From Gordius sp. MW1 (taxonomy: Eukaryota > Nematomorpha > Gordioida > Gordea > Gordiidae): DNA of 64,000 bases. Made by a program: the position numbers and the translations under genes. The stretch is from contig OZ038530.1 of NCBI GenBank assembly GCA_964036665.1, positions 20,668,001 to 20,732,000 on the forward strand, in the 5' to 3' direction. Shown one piece after another: positions 1-13,058 of the stretch (within the stretch, counting starts at the first letter, position 1; every line of letters begins with the position of its first letter). The notes below the pieces were generated by a model. It did not search any database and was not told the origin of the DNA. It was given only the letters and a program-made list of their open reading frames with translations.

Positions 1-284
1 AGACATGAGTTCAAATGAGAATATAAAAATAATTAGAGTCTCACGTTAGCTCCTTAAAATTTTAATGTTTTTCCCTAGGGTTTAATATAATTTTAACTTT
101 AATTTGTACGTCTAGATAGGTGCACAATAATAAACATTAGTACTTTTTCAGATAAACATTTTTAATTCATTTGAAAGATAAAAGTTGAAAATTATTAAAT
201 TTTGATTTTTAGATTAGAGTTCATTTATATATTTTTCCTTTGATATAATTCAGAAATTAATAAAAAAATAATATATAAAACTCG

Positions 285-2005
285 GGCCTTCGGCCCTCGT
301 GGGAAGGGGGAGAAGGGAAGGGAAGGGAAGAGGGGAAGGGAAGGGGGGACGACTCATCTGTACTTCGTATAAATGTATCATATTTGCTATGCAATTTATG
401 GGCGAGAAAGGTGGGAAGGGGCGAGAATGCCTATAGGGGGGTATTAAATGCCTAATAATTAATTAATTATTAATACAAATTTTCCATTATAGGCAAAATG
501 TAATATAGGCAAGGATTAGGGTTAGATTTAGTGTTTGCATCTAGTTGCGTATTACATTAGTTTTTATGGCCTTTAGTGATTATGGGTCTAACAAACATTA
601 TATTATAAAACAACACAATGTTAAGAATTTGCAGAATTGTTGGGAGAAATTTTTTGTTGAATTTGAACAATTTTTAATTAAAAAAATCAAAAATTTGGCC
701 AATGGTCACTTTTTCTCTATTGGTCAGTACCAACAGATACTCTATAAGTCAATGATAGCCAAAAAAACGGAAAAAAAAAATTTTGATGTTCACTTTGGCC
801 AATGGTCATTTTTTTCCATTGGTCAGCAGCCAGCACACGGTAAAAGTGGATATAAATTCATAAGAGTAAAAAAAACGAAAAAAAAAATTTCGAATCACAT
901 TTTGGCCAATGGTCATTTTTTTCCATTGGTCAGCAGCCAGGACACGGTAAAAGTGGATATAAATTCATAATAGTCAAAAAAAAAAACGAAAAAAAAGTTT
1001 TCGAATCACATTTTGGCCAATGGTCATTTTATTCCTTTGGTCAGCAGCCAGCGGACGGCCAAAAAGTCATAATAGCAATGGTAGGAACAGGAACAATCAT
1101 AATAGTCAAAAAAAACGAAAAAAATAATTTCGATTCACATTTTGGCCAATGGTCATTTTTTCAATCGGTCAGGAGTCAGCGGACGGCCAAAAAGTCATAA
1201 TAGCAATGGTAGTAACAGGAACAATCATAATAGTCAAAAAAAACGAAAAAATAAACTCGGATTCACATTTTGGCCAATGGTCATATTTTTCATTGGTCAG
1301 CAGCCAACGGACGGCCAAAAAGTCTTATTATCAATGATAGTAACAAGAACAATCATAAGAGTCAAAAAAACTCTTCTAACCCAAAAACTAGTTAAATTGC
1401 ATAGCAATTAAAAGTAAACAACTTTTATTTATGTTTATTATATAACATTGGTCAGCAGCCAGCGGACGGCCAAAAAGTCATAATAGCAATGGTAGAAACA
1501 GAAACAATCATAATAGTCAAAAAAAACGAAAAAAATAATTTCGATTCACATTTTGACCAATGGTCATTTTTTTCATTGGTCAGCAGCCAGCGGACGGCCA
1601 AAAATTCTTATTATCAATGATAGTAACAAGAACAATCATAAGAGTCAAAAAAACTCCGGGATTCTAACCCCAAAACTAGTTAAATTGCATAGCAATTAAA
1701 AAGTAAACAACTTTTATTTATGTTTATTATATAATAGATAATTTAACAAATCTTATATATAACACACCGAGAGAGATAGAGATGAGGGGTGGGGCACCTA
1801 TTATGCATTAATTCTAAAAATAACACAGCGAGGGAGATAGAGATGAGGGGTGGGGCACCTCTTTCTCATCCATTAATTTAAAAAGGCGATAACCTAATAT
1901 ACCCAATGCAAATAGATAGGGATGGACGGACAGACAGACAGACGGACAGACAGACAGACGGACGGACAACAAAAAACGAGCCCATAAATTGCATAGCAAT
2001 TAATT
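285..2005. repeat. large inverted-repeat element, copy A
   Basis: It opens with a GGGCCTTCGGCCC hairpin and a G/A-rich stretch. At 381-404 comes TTGCTATGCAATTTATGGGC, whose reverse complement (GCCCATAAATTGCATAGCAA) recurs at the far end, 1979-2000. Between them are an array of about 125-bp units, a GGTGGGGCACCT motif and a GGACAGAC tetranucleotide tract (1922-1968). No coding capacity is credible, so it is probably a non-autonomous DNA transposon. It lacks the roughly 2-kb middle part found in copies B and C. Confidence 0.65.
690..1680. repeat. internal tandem array of copy A
   Basis: Units of roughly 110-130 bp contain TTGGCCAATGGTCATTTTTT, GGTCAGCAGCCAGCGGACGG and AACAGGAACAATCATAATAG, with an A-rich spacer. 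Units drift by small indels in the A tracts. Open frames through the array (for example IGQQPADGQK) arise from the repeat itself. Confidence 0.8.
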
Positions 2006-2043
2006 ATTTTAAAAAAAAGAAACATGTTATTACTTAATTTCAT

Positions 2044-2165
2044 GTTACTTACAGTGGCGTAGCTAGGGGGTCAGGGGGCCCGGCTCCCCCTCCCCCAAGA
2101 GCAAAAACCGGGCCCCATGGCCCCCTCCCCCAAGCGAAAAATTTTGGGTTCCCCGGGCCCCTTAA
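2044..2165. repeat. partial repeat with CAGTGGCGTAGCTAGG terminus
   Basis: A G/C-rich stretch starting CAGTGGCGTAGCTAGG and continuing with alternating G and C runs. CAGTGGCGTAGC-type ends are common on hAT-like non-autonomous elements in animals. Only one end is clear here. Confidence 0.4.
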
Positions 2166-2767
2166 GCCATTTTTTTTATCTTAATTAAGAAACAATATAA
2201 AGATTATTATTATTGTTTCTGAATAAAAGTTTTAATTATAATATTACTAATAAAAATAAAGATGCTGTATAAGACAATAAAGGGTGAAAAATTTTATTAT
2301 TTTGATTAATTTTAACTATCCCAATAACTTCAATTGCTAAAACGGATTAAAACTTATCTTCGTTCCACAATTGGACAAGATAGGTTATCTTCCTTAGCTT
2401 TATTGAGCTTAGAACATGACTTTTTAAATGTTATTCCCCCGGATGATATTATAAATTCGTTTGCAACATCGAGTAAAAGGCGTAATGATTTACTATTAAA
2501 AGACTAATTTTAATATTTAATGAAAAATTATTTGGGCTTTTAAACTTGTTTTAAACTTTTTAACACTTTCAAAATATATATAAAAATATTAAATTTACGA
2601 AAAATCCATCCTGGATTCAATTTAATTGTCCATCTCACATGCTTATTGTTTAACATATCTTGCATATTTTTATGTACCACATGCACATATAAAGCCAATT
2701 TCCAAAAAATAGCTTGTACACCATTTTTTCCCCTTAACCTTCTCAAAAGTTTGATAAATTAATATAA

Positions 2768-5700
2768 AAATACGCCCTTCGGGCGTAAAGAAGGGAAGGG
2801 GGGGGGGAAGGGAAGAGGGGACGACTCATCTATTCTACGTATAAATGTAGCTTATTTGCTATGCAATTTATGGGCGAGAAAGGTGAGAAGGGGCGAGAAT
2901 GCCTATAGGGGGGTATTAAATGCAAAAGAATTGGACTGACGGGCATAGGTAGGTATCAATGTTAGCCAAAAAAACGTAAAATTTTATTTTGATTTACAAT
3001 TTGACGAAGCGGGAAAATATAAATGAGTTAAGTGTATAAATGTCGGCTGGATAAAGTATATAAATATCATCTTTATTTTTTATTTTTTAATAAATGAAAT
3101 TAGGTTAAACATTTTAGGTTAGGAGGGTGAGGGGGCTAAAATGTAACTCTTGGAGGAAGCTTTATTGAAATTTTTTGTCATTTAGTGGGGGGGGGGACTA
3201 GTTTTGCCTGGGTTTTGCTTGGTCGACCTTTAGTTCAAATAAGAAAACTCCCCTAAATGACGAAAATAAAATTTTTCAATGAAAAAACCCGTAAAAATTA
3301 AAAATTGTAGGTTTGGCCCCCCCCTGATTGAAATTTTAAACGTTTCGCCTCCCCCCCAAACCAAAACCTGGCTACGTCCATGTCCCTGTCTGATCAATTA
3401 AATTTCATTTTTGATAAACATATTTTTATGATAAAATGTTTTTTAAAAGTGTACTGAATTATAGAGTTAGACGTCATTTATAATAGGTTCATATGGAAAA
3501 CATAACATTATACAAAGACATTTGGAATATATTAAAAATGTATTTAAAAAGGAGAGATTAATGTTTATTAAATGAAAGATTAAATTATTGAAGGAGAGAT
3601 TAATGTTTATTAAATGATAAAAGAGGCGTTAAATAACAGAGATTAGATAAGGTATATACATAAGAAGTGGGGTCAGCATAAGGAGGCTGGATTATTACCA
3701 AAAGTTCCGAGAAGATTAAATACATTAAAATAAGCTAGAAAAAATGCAACCATTTCATTTTTAAGTTAAACTGTTTGAACCAAAACAAAATCTAGTGGAA
3801 CGTTATTGTAAGTAAAGGAAACCTTTAAATTAGTATGCCCTAATTCGCAGTTAATTAAATTAAAGATTAATTTTCTAATTTAAAAGATTTAAAAATAAAT
3901 AGCCCTATAAATATTTGAGTGATATAAACAGCTGACTTGGCGCTCTAAGTGTATTTGCCTGAAGTGAGGGGGAATAGAAGAGTAACTACCTCCTTCCCCC
4001 CCTTTCCCTCCGTTAAAACTAAACGCGCACACTATCCCCCCTTTCCCTCCGTTAATTTGCCAAAAGCATATAAAAATCAATAATAATAAAAAGGGGTTGA
4101 GGGATGATCTCCTCCACTCCCGCCCCCTAATAATACCAACTCAGCGGTGGAAGGGTAAGATAGGGAGGGGTAGGGGTTTAACGTATAATCAATATAAAAA
4201 TAAAAAACTCGCTACGTAATTCAGAGGTAATTTTTATTTAGTAACGGTAAAGAAATGTAACTAAAATAATTGTTCCATCTTATATGAAAGTTATTAAAAA
4301 ATGATTGTAGTTCAATTATTAAAATATTTCTCATATACATTAGCTCTCACTATTCGATACTTTGATTGTTTTGGTAACAAATTATTTAAAAGCCATTTAA
4401 TATTGGTTTAGCTAGAGCTGTTAAAGGAACTAGTTCAAAAAGGAACTAATAAGTTCCTTTTTAAAATGAGGAAACCTAATTTTTATTATTTTACATCTTT
4501 CTTAAAATGATATGCAAAAGGTCCATCTCTATAAATTTTGGTTAGTAATAATGGAAAACTTTGTTAAAAATAGTAATTAATTTAGGCGTCCTGTTACGTC
4601 TGCGCATCTAAAAATGGCACAATTACCAGCGATATGCAATAGCTCCGCTATTGCCTGTTACGAACGCGCATCTAAAAATGATAAAATTTAAAAACTTACT
4701 TTTGGTTAAGGTAAAATGTTATTAAATTGGGATAATTCCTATTGTAGCTTATAATAAAAAATTGCATAGAAATTATTAAAAAATTTTACATAGAAATTAA
4801 TGGGAAATAATAATAAAAATTAAAAAAATTCTTACGACGAAACTATCAGCGACATGCAATAGCTCCGCTATTGCCTGTTACGACCGCGCATCTAAAACTG
4901 TCACAGGTATCATAAAGATATATCAAAAAATTTACATGTGCTAAATTGTTCCATTGGTCAGTACCAAAAGACAATCTATTAATACATAAGAGTCAAAAAA
5001 AACTAAAAAAAATTTCGATTCACATTTTGGCCAAAGGGTCATTTTTTTCATTGGTCACTACCAACAGATACTCTATAAGTCAATGTTAGCCAAAAAAACG
5101 AGGAAAAAAATTTCACTTCATACTTTGGCCAATGGTCATTTTTTTCCAATGGTTAGTAGCCAGCGGACGGCCAAAAAGTCATATTATTAATGGTATTAAC
5201 AGAAACAATAGTCAAAAAAAACGAAAAAAAATTTTCGATTCACATTTTGGCCAAATGGTCATTTTTTTCATTGGTCACTAGCACTACCAACAGATACTCT
5301 ATAAGTCAATGTTAGCCAAAAAAACGAGGAAAAAAATTTTACTTCATACTTTGGCCAATGGTCATTTTTTTCCAATGGTCAGTAGCCAGCGGACGGCCAA
5401 AAAGTCATATTATCAATGGTAGTAACAGGAACAATCATAAGAGTCAAAAAAAACGGGAAAAAAATTTCGCTTCACACTTTCGGGCACTGGTCATTTTTTT
5501 CCAATGGTCAGTAGCCAGCGGACGGCCAAAAAGTCATAGTATCAATGGTAGTAACAGGAACAATCATAAGAGTCAAAAAAACGGGGAAAAAATTTCGCTT
5601 CACACTTTCGGACACTGACCATTTTTTCCAGTGGTCAGTAGCCAGAGGACGGCCAAAAAGTCAGATTATCAATGGTAGTAACATGAACAATCATAATAGG

Positions 5701-6719
5701 CGGAAAAAAGCGAAAAAATAAACTTGGATTCACATTTTGGCCAAATGGTCATTTTTTTCCAGTGGTCAGCAGCCAACGGACGGCCAAAAAGTCTTATTAT
5801 CAATGGTAGTAACAGGAACAAACATAATAGTCAAAAAAAAACCCGGGATTCGAACCCAAAAACTGGTTAAATTAACAAAAATTAAAAGTAAACAAAAAAG
5901 ACATTCGGTGCAAGACATCCACGTTTTTTTCATTGGTCAGCAGCCAACGGACGGCCAAAAAGGAATATTATCAATGGTAGTAACAGGAACAATCATAAGA
6001 GGCAAAAAAAACGGAAAAATAAACTTGGATTCACACTTTGGCCAAATGGTCATTTTATTCCATTGGTCAGCAGCCAGCGGACGGCCAAAAAGTCTTATTA
6101 TCAATGGTAGTAACAGGAACAATCATAATAGTCAAAAAAAACAAAAAAAAAATTTCGATTCACAAATTTCGAATCACATTTTGGCCAATGGTGATTTTTT
6201 TCCATTGGTCAGCAGCCAACGGACGGCCAAAAAGTCATAATAGCAATGGTAGTAACAGGAACAATCATAATAGTAAAAAAAAACGAAAAAATAAACTCGG
6301 ATTCACATTTTGGCCAATGGTCATTTTTTTCATTGGTCAGCAGCCAGCGGACGGCCAAAAAGTCTTATTATCAATGATAGTAACAAGAACAATCATAAGA
6401 GTCAAAAAAAACTCCGGGATTCTAACCCCAAAACTAGTTAAATTGCATAGCAATTACCAAAATTTAAATATAGATATACTTATGCATTAATTTAACGTAG
6501 CAATTAAAACCCGACCCCGCCCGAAAGCGAGGGAGATAGAGATGAGGGGTGGGGCACCTCTTGATAGAGATGAGGGGTGGGGCACCTCTTTCTCATGCAT
6601 TAATTTAAAAAATCGATAACCTAATATACCCAATGCAAATAGATAGGGTAACGGACAACGGACAACGGACAGACAACGGACAACCAAAAACGAGCCCATA
6701 AATTGCATAGCAATTAATA
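2768..6719. repeat. large inverted-repeat element, copy B
   Basis: It has the same architecture as copy A: ACGCCCTTCGGGCGT hairpin at about 2772, inverted end motif at 2853-2875 and at 6693-6715. It carries an extra middle section (2940-4930) with two copies of a hairpin-bearing motif, GCAATAGCTCCGCTATTGCC, followed by CGCGCATCTAAAA. From its left end to about 5940 it matches copy C in inverse orientation almost base for base, as far as I can read. No coding capacity. Confidence 0.7.
4940..6430. repeat. internal tandem array of copy B
   Basis: About eleven units of roughly 125 bp. Two flavours alternate: one with GGTCAGTAGCCAGCGGACGG and one with CAACAGATACTCTATAAGTC. A stretch at about 5838-5870 reads GGATTCGAACCC, which resembles a tRNA T-arm (B box) on the opposite strand. 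Confidence 0.8.
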
Positions 6720-9062
6720 TACTTGGGTTGAAATAAAAAAATTAAAATAAGTTTTTTGGAACATACAATTTAGCTATTTACATGACAAGACAGCAACTTC
6801 ATTTGCAAAATATATTATCTATGAAGGAAGGACTAACTTTTTAATACCAAAAATATAAATTATTTTGTTTTTTTTGCAATAAATTTACGAAAATTTTAAA
6901 TTCGATAAAATTTTAATAACTTAAAAGTCCCATGTTACTAAAGATGCACATAGGTTTTTGCTTCAAAAATTATTAATAAATATTTAATTTGCGCGACGAA
7001 ATCATATATGTATAGAGTTAGCTTATAGAGAGTAGGTAAAAAGAATGAAAATGAAAGTAATTCAAGGCTAATAACATTTAAAAATTTTAATTTTCCATGG
7101 CTGCTCGTTGCCATTTCCACTCTTTCTTCACTTTCATTTTTTCATAGCATTGATAAATTTATAAATTCCAAATTTTCTCAACCAAAAAATAACGTTAACA
7201 ATTGTCGCGATGTATCTGAAATTTTAAAATTTCGACTTTTAACTGTTTAAAAAATGTTATCGATAATTTAATTTCTTATAGAATTTTTTTTTTCACGAAA
7301 TATAATTAAAGCGCTTAGTGGAATAAAAGACAACTGCTATAAATAAGGGGGTGATATAGGAGCTAGTAAATTTAAATAAAACACATGCATTTATTTGATT
7401 GGAAAGTTGAAACTTATGGTTAATCCTATATAACAAAACTGTAGAAAATTGTATAAAAATTATTAATTTTTGATATTGCGATCGATTAAATAAATATTTA
7501 GTTTCTTGCCACATTTTATATTATGAGAAATCAATATAAATAAAGGATATCAAAGGTCATTCCCAATGACTTTGTATTATTATGTAATATTAAATCTAAG
7601 ATTACTTTTAATAAAAGAATTAATAAAACACGGGTTACGCTAATCAAAATTAATCAATTAAGCTAATTAATACAAATAAATCCAAAACAATATATTTATT
7701 TTCCGATAACTGAAATTTTATATTTTTACAAAATTTAAAAAAAAGGTTCATCGCTGAAGAATCCTTTGTCTAGTGCTATTAATTTATAAATTTATAATAA
7801 GTTAAAAGAATATTTTATGAAGGAATACAATTTTATTTGAAATTCGAAAACTGATAATAATGAAAATTGTAATTTATTGACACAATAACTAGTACTTGTT
7901 AGAAATTTTGATTAATTTAGTTTTTAATATTGTGATTTAAACGTTATTTTTTTGCAAATTTTAAAATATTAACACTTCAGAGGAAGAAAAAAATTATAGG
8001 ATAAAAAATAGTGAATCGATAAAGTCGTGAGTTTAAATGGCGCAGATTCAAGTTTTTAATGAAAAAAAGTATAATAATAAAGCTAAATTTAATAGCAAAA
8101 ATGGGCTAGTGAAATATAATAATACACTGATGCCCTAGATAAACCAATTGGGTTAAATTTATAAAAAAAACATATATATGCGCATATAAAAAATTATCTT
8201 TCTACCCATATCTAATATCATCGATACGATATTAACAGGCCCATCTTCCCTAATTTTGTTAACTTATTCAAAGTAATTTATTGATTTTGGAAAAAAAATC
8301 AATAATTATTTTTATTTATTATTTAGGTCTGGCTTAGATAATTCTTTGTTGGAATTATTTAAAATAAAATAAAAGGTTGTGTGTGCCAAGTGACATATAC
8401 ATTTACGAATTATATTAATGTTGTTAAAGCTGCATGGTTCCAAGAATTTTAATAAAAAATTAAAATAAGTATTATTATAAATTTAATGAGTATTATATAA
8501 ATAAAAGTAAATATTTTATTGAACTTAAAATTAAAAAAAAATTACTTTTTCACCATAACTTTTAATCATTTTTTGTGAAAGGCATTTAGCTTTATTTGAA
8601 AATAAAATCTTTAAAAAATATTGGTATCAACAAAAAATATTGATCCGTACCATTTGGCCGCTTGTACCATATTTTTAACACAACAAATAATCTATATATC
8701 ATTTGATCCATTTAAGAATTAAATTTTTAATAAAAAACTCTTTAACCTGGGTGTAAAAGACGTAAAATGAAAAACAATATTAATTGTTTTTCATATTGTT
8801 TTTCATTTTTTAGTACGCACGAAAAATTGCTATTTTGTGAATTGGACTTCTTTAATAAAATTTAGGTCATGTTTTTTGGTCAACAATCAGAGGAGAAAAT
8901 AGGTAAGAAGGCCTTTAGTAATTTAATCTCCTATTACACGCCTTTAAATATATGAAATGTAATAAATTTTTAATATTATTGATTATATTAATATTACGCC
9001 AAAAAAATTAAATATTTATAATAATTATAAAACTTTAGGTGTGATTTAGTCTTATTAGATTA
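6720..9062. other. gene-poor AT-rich region
   Basis: No open frame with recognisable content, no tandem array and no clear inverted-repeat element. A few short open frames here are low-complexity and chance-like. Confidence 0.5.
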
Positions 9063-9065
9063 GGG

Positions 9066-9233
9066 CATGGGCGTAGCCAGGATTGAATTTAGAGGGGGGG
9101 GGCAATAATGATTTAGGGAGGGGTAAAATGGTATTTTTTGAAATTTTAACCATAATTATCTAAAAAATTTAAGATTCTTGGATTTAGAGGGGGCTTCGCC
9201 GCCCTTTCCTGCCACCCCATGGCTACGCCTATA
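9066..9233. repeat. palindromic GGGCGTAGCC element
   Basis: It starts CATGGGCGTAGCCAGGATTG and ends with GGCTACGCC, giving short terminal inverted repeats around a G-rich then C-rich body with GGCAATAATGATTTAGGGAG. This looks like a MITE. Confidence 0.65.
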
Positions 9234-9390
9234 GTTAAAGGTTTCTTAACATAATTAAGCCCCTTATATTTATGAAAAAGATAAATTATTTCAATAAAAT
9301 GACCCGATAGATTATATGCCATATTTCGGATTTGATTGGCGTCACCATATTTCGCACTGAAAAAATTAAATCATTTGAAGCTTTGCCAAT

Positions 9391-9565
9391 GCCATGGGCG
9401 TAGCTAGGAGGGGCAGGTAGGGGTGACTGCCCCCCCCCCTTAAATCCAAAAATTCTTCAAAATTTAATATAATTATGACTAAAATTGCTAAAAAGTTATC
9501 ATTTTGCCCTTCCCTAAATTATTATTGCCCCCTTCACCCTAAATCCAATCCTGACTACGCCCATC
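9391..9565. repeat. palindromic GGGCGTAGCC element, opposite orientation
   Basis: Same family as the copy at 9066 but inverted: C-rich part first, ATTATTGCCCCC near its right end, ending TGACTACGCCCAT. It lies only 160 bp from the previous copy. Confidence 0.65.
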
Positions 9566-9779
9566 ATGGCTGAAACACAAAAAATTTCAAAATACACGGA
9601 ACTTTAGAAATTCTATAGTTTTATGTCCTCTTGCAACAATTACTTTAACAACCTTTGCGCCTCCCAAGCCGTAAATTTTAAAAAATATTTGGAATAAATA
9701 TCTTTGCTATCCCATAGGTGAATCTTTTTAATAAGACAGAATATGGGCATTACTATATGTAAATATAAATCAGAGGTCA

Positions 9780-10135
9780 GATTTTGTAAAAATTTTATGC
9801 CCGAACCCGGCCCGGTTCGATTAACCCAGACTTCCGGCCCGAGCCCGAACAAACTTTTCTAAATGTCTGTCTGGCCATGCCCAAACTATTAGAGCTGCCC
9901 CGCTCAGGAGTGTTTTTTAACATTTGTAGCAGCACTATAATATTGTTACATTTCCCAAAATGTTAAATTTCCGTTTTTTTTGAATATGATTATAAAATCA
10001 AATAAAAAGGTAAATAATACATTTTTTTAAAATATCATTGAGCCTAAATTGCCCTAATCTTGTTATGGTGTCCGCCCGAGCCCGAGCAAAAATTAAATAT
10101 ACGACAGTTCAGCGGGCTGGACCGGGCTTTCTATG
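9780..10135. repeat. CCCGAGCCCGA-type GC-rich dispersed repeat
   Basis: Two GC-rich islands in AT-rich DNA (9785-9850 with CCCGAACCCGGCCCGG; 10070-10130 with CCCGAGCCCGAGC and GGGCTGGACCGGGC). They are roughly inverse to one another and may be the ends of one element. Similar fragments recur near 33930 and 63440. Confidence 0.4.
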
Positions 10136-13031
10136 ACAGAATTTTGTAATATTTGAATGTTTTCCGAATATTTACAAATTACAATACCCAATTTTTTATA
10201 TTTATTTCATTCTTCTTTGAAAAATATGTATTTTAGTAAAATTGCCAAAAACTAAACATAATTATTAAAATGCTTTATAAATCTTATAAGATGGAAAAAT
10301 CAAAAAAATAGCTTAGCTATTAGCCAAACCTCTGTCAATCTAATTATGTCTTAGTTAATTAAATATTTAAAAAATTTAAATGAAGTACAAATTTATTTTT
10401 GATAAAATCATATTGAAATAATCGGAATTATAAAATACAAATGAATATTTATATTTTAAATTAATAGACCGAACATTGATGAGCCAAAATTGATTTAAAC
10501 AACCTTTTTTTAATTACGAAAAAATAAAGTAGCTAAAAACCCCTGCAAAAATCTCATGAATTATTTAAATGAATTACTACGATACGTTCGCTTTTCCTCC
10601 CCCCAAAAAATCTAATCTATTTTATAATTTATTAATTTATATTTTTAATTAAAATTAATTTAATAACTTCAACCGTGCAGCAAATGCAACGAGTATAATT
10701 TATTTCGAACCCCTCCCTGCTGCACATGCTACACTAGCTTATCCATATAAATTTTATTTAATATCAGAACAAAAAAATATATAATATTTTAAGGGAGTAG
10801 CTGTATAGAGGATGAAAGCTGTTTTCTAATTTAATATATACAGTCAACGCGCTTTTATCTCATATTAGGATTATTATTAGCAGCTAACAAATTTCAAAAA
10901 AAACTCAGTGTTTTTAAAATATTAATGCATATACTTTTGATAAATGGTAAATAAATATACTAGGCCCTGAGGGTGAGGAGTAATTTATAGGGGAGGGGTA
11001 GTGGAAGTGAATATATAAAAAATAATTAAATTAAAAAATCGATCTTAAATAAAAATGGCATCTGTCGTTAATTATAATTCGAGATTAATATACTAACTAA
11101 TAATATCACCATTATCAGAAAAAAGCACTGATGGAAAATTAAATGAGGGGAAGGAATGCCAGCCAGCCAGTGAGTTAGAGGAAGAAATTCTAACTATAAA
11201 CTTGGAAGAAAATTATAGAAAAAATTCTTTTTATTTTCTAATAATATATGATACCCCCCCCCCTCTCTGCTCCATTTTTCTTTTCCCCTTATTTTATCAA
11301 AAGAATTTACATATTATTATTATTTTTAACATATAATAAAAATTTTCTCTACCCCTCCCTTCCTCAATTACTGATAGCCTGATATAAAGCCCGAGGGGGG
11401 GGGGGGGGTGCGAGGGTAATTTGAACCCCTAGCCCTTTTATCAAGCCTTAAGATCGATAATTTTTTTTTGTTATTTATTAAATTTTGATTAACAATTTTA
11501 ATAGCGTCCTCCGGTTGCTACGCTATTAAATTGACTAACATAATATTATTATTATCGGCATAAATAGCAAAGAAATTCCACAATTTACATGGCTGTTTTT
11601 TACTTTTAACTACCCTTTATTAACTTACAAAAAAACTATAATTACCACTAAATAAAAATCTCCCCCCTCCCTAAGTTTCTGGGGTCTAAAAAGGCATATA
11701 ACTTTAAAGAAAAATTAAATATTTTTTATTATAACCATGGGCGTAGCCGGCATTGGAATTAGAGGGGGGCAATAATGATTTAGGGTGGAGCAAAATGATA
11801 ATTTTATGAAGTTTTAGCCATAATTTTAATAAATTTCAAAAAAAAATTGGATTTAAAGGGAAGGGGGTTAGCTGCCCCTACCCCCCTTGGCTACGCCCAT
11901 AATTATAACTAAAACTGAAATTATTTAACGCAGCAGGATATAGAGAGTTATATATAGTATAGACAAGTAAAGTAACTATGTATATATATATGTAATACAT
12001 TTATTTATATTTATTTATTCTTCCCCTACTACACACAGGGTAAAGGAGGGGTGGGGGTGGGTCGTGGTGTTGTAATAAATAAAAAATATGTTAATATAAA
12101 TAAAAAATTGTAAATAAATTCAGGGCGCTCTCTATAATTTTATTCCCCACCCACACATATGCCTCACCCCCCCCCCCCTTGCTTTGGAAATTGCAGCTTG
12201 CATATTGCAACTAAGTAGAAATACAAAGGCTGCCTAGCTTGCTTTACTATTATATACTATTTGTATACCTCACCCCCCCCCCCCCCCCCTCCTTCTGTTT
12301 CATTCAAAAACATTAAATTACTAATTTATTATTATTTGCTTTTATTCGCTTTCAATACCAATAATAGTTTTTTATTATATCTTTAAGCCATGAAATATCG
12401 GAAAAATAAATGAATTCGCGATCTGCAAATTATGTTTACAATAAAAACCAATCGATTTCATTATAAATTCCCACCCTATTTCGCTATACATATTTGTGAG
12501 GGAGTAAAATTTTTGTAAAAATTTATTTAATGCCCAGGGCTAGTTGCCAGCAAAAAATACATATTTATCAGTATTATATAAATAAATAAAAGTAATATTT
12601 ATTTTTCCCTTACCCCCCCCCTCCCCCACGCCTTCCCTCTCCCCGATTATATTTCTCTCTTTTTATTAGGCAAGGCACACACACACACACATTTACTTTT
12701 ACTTACTTACATATATTTTATTGCCAAAAATTCGACTTTTAAATATTACAATTAATACATTTGCAAATTTATAAAATTTAAAGAAAAAATATATACAAAC
12801 AACAAGGAAACTACAGGGAGACGTTCATTAATATATGACTTTTGTACGATGTATAATAAATAAATTCACCCCCCCCCCCCCCTTATCTAGTTACCCCCTC
12901 CCTACTCCTTGCCTTTTATATTTTAGCAAATAAATTTAAATAAAATTACTAATACACTAAAGCCTAACCTAACCCAGACGAGACGAGGATAATTGTTATA
13001 AATTGTTAAAACTAGAAACATTATTCGCGAC
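10136..13031. other. region upstream of the ARID5-like gene; no gene seen
   Basis: AT-rich sequence with one inverted-repeat element (listed separately) and several C or G runs of 10-19 bases (about 11395, 12167, 12271, 12869). CA repeats occur at about 12677. A promoter should lie near 12900-13030, but I see no diagnostic element. Confidence 0.5.
11738..11902. repeat. palindromic GGGCGTAGCC element
   Basis: Starts CATGGGCGTAGCCGGCATTG and ends CCTTGGCTACGCCCAT, with the same GGCAATAATGATTTAGGG body as the copy at 9066. Confidence 0.65.
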
Positions 13032-13058
13032 ATGGACACCGATTTTATTGAAGCAAAG
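13032..13058 (+). CDS. ARID5: ARID5-like exon 1 (start codon exon, tentative)
   Basis: ATG followed by eight codons (MDTDFIEAK) and a GTAAAA donor, ending in phase 0 as exon 2 needs. Vertebrate ARID5B also has only a short leader before its HGPYxFYK block, so a nine-codon exon is reasonable. The intron that follows would be 6.8 kb, so a nearer start exon cannot be excluded. Confidence 0.5.

Noticed and set aside
545..1411. Open frames over the copy A array
   Set aside because: They repeat the array unit (IGQQPADGQK and similar) and are open in several frames; the same happens in copies B and C. Repeat artefact.
5358..6490. Overlapping open frames in the copy B array
   Set aside because: Same repeat-derived peptides on both strands, no domain, no consistent frame between units.
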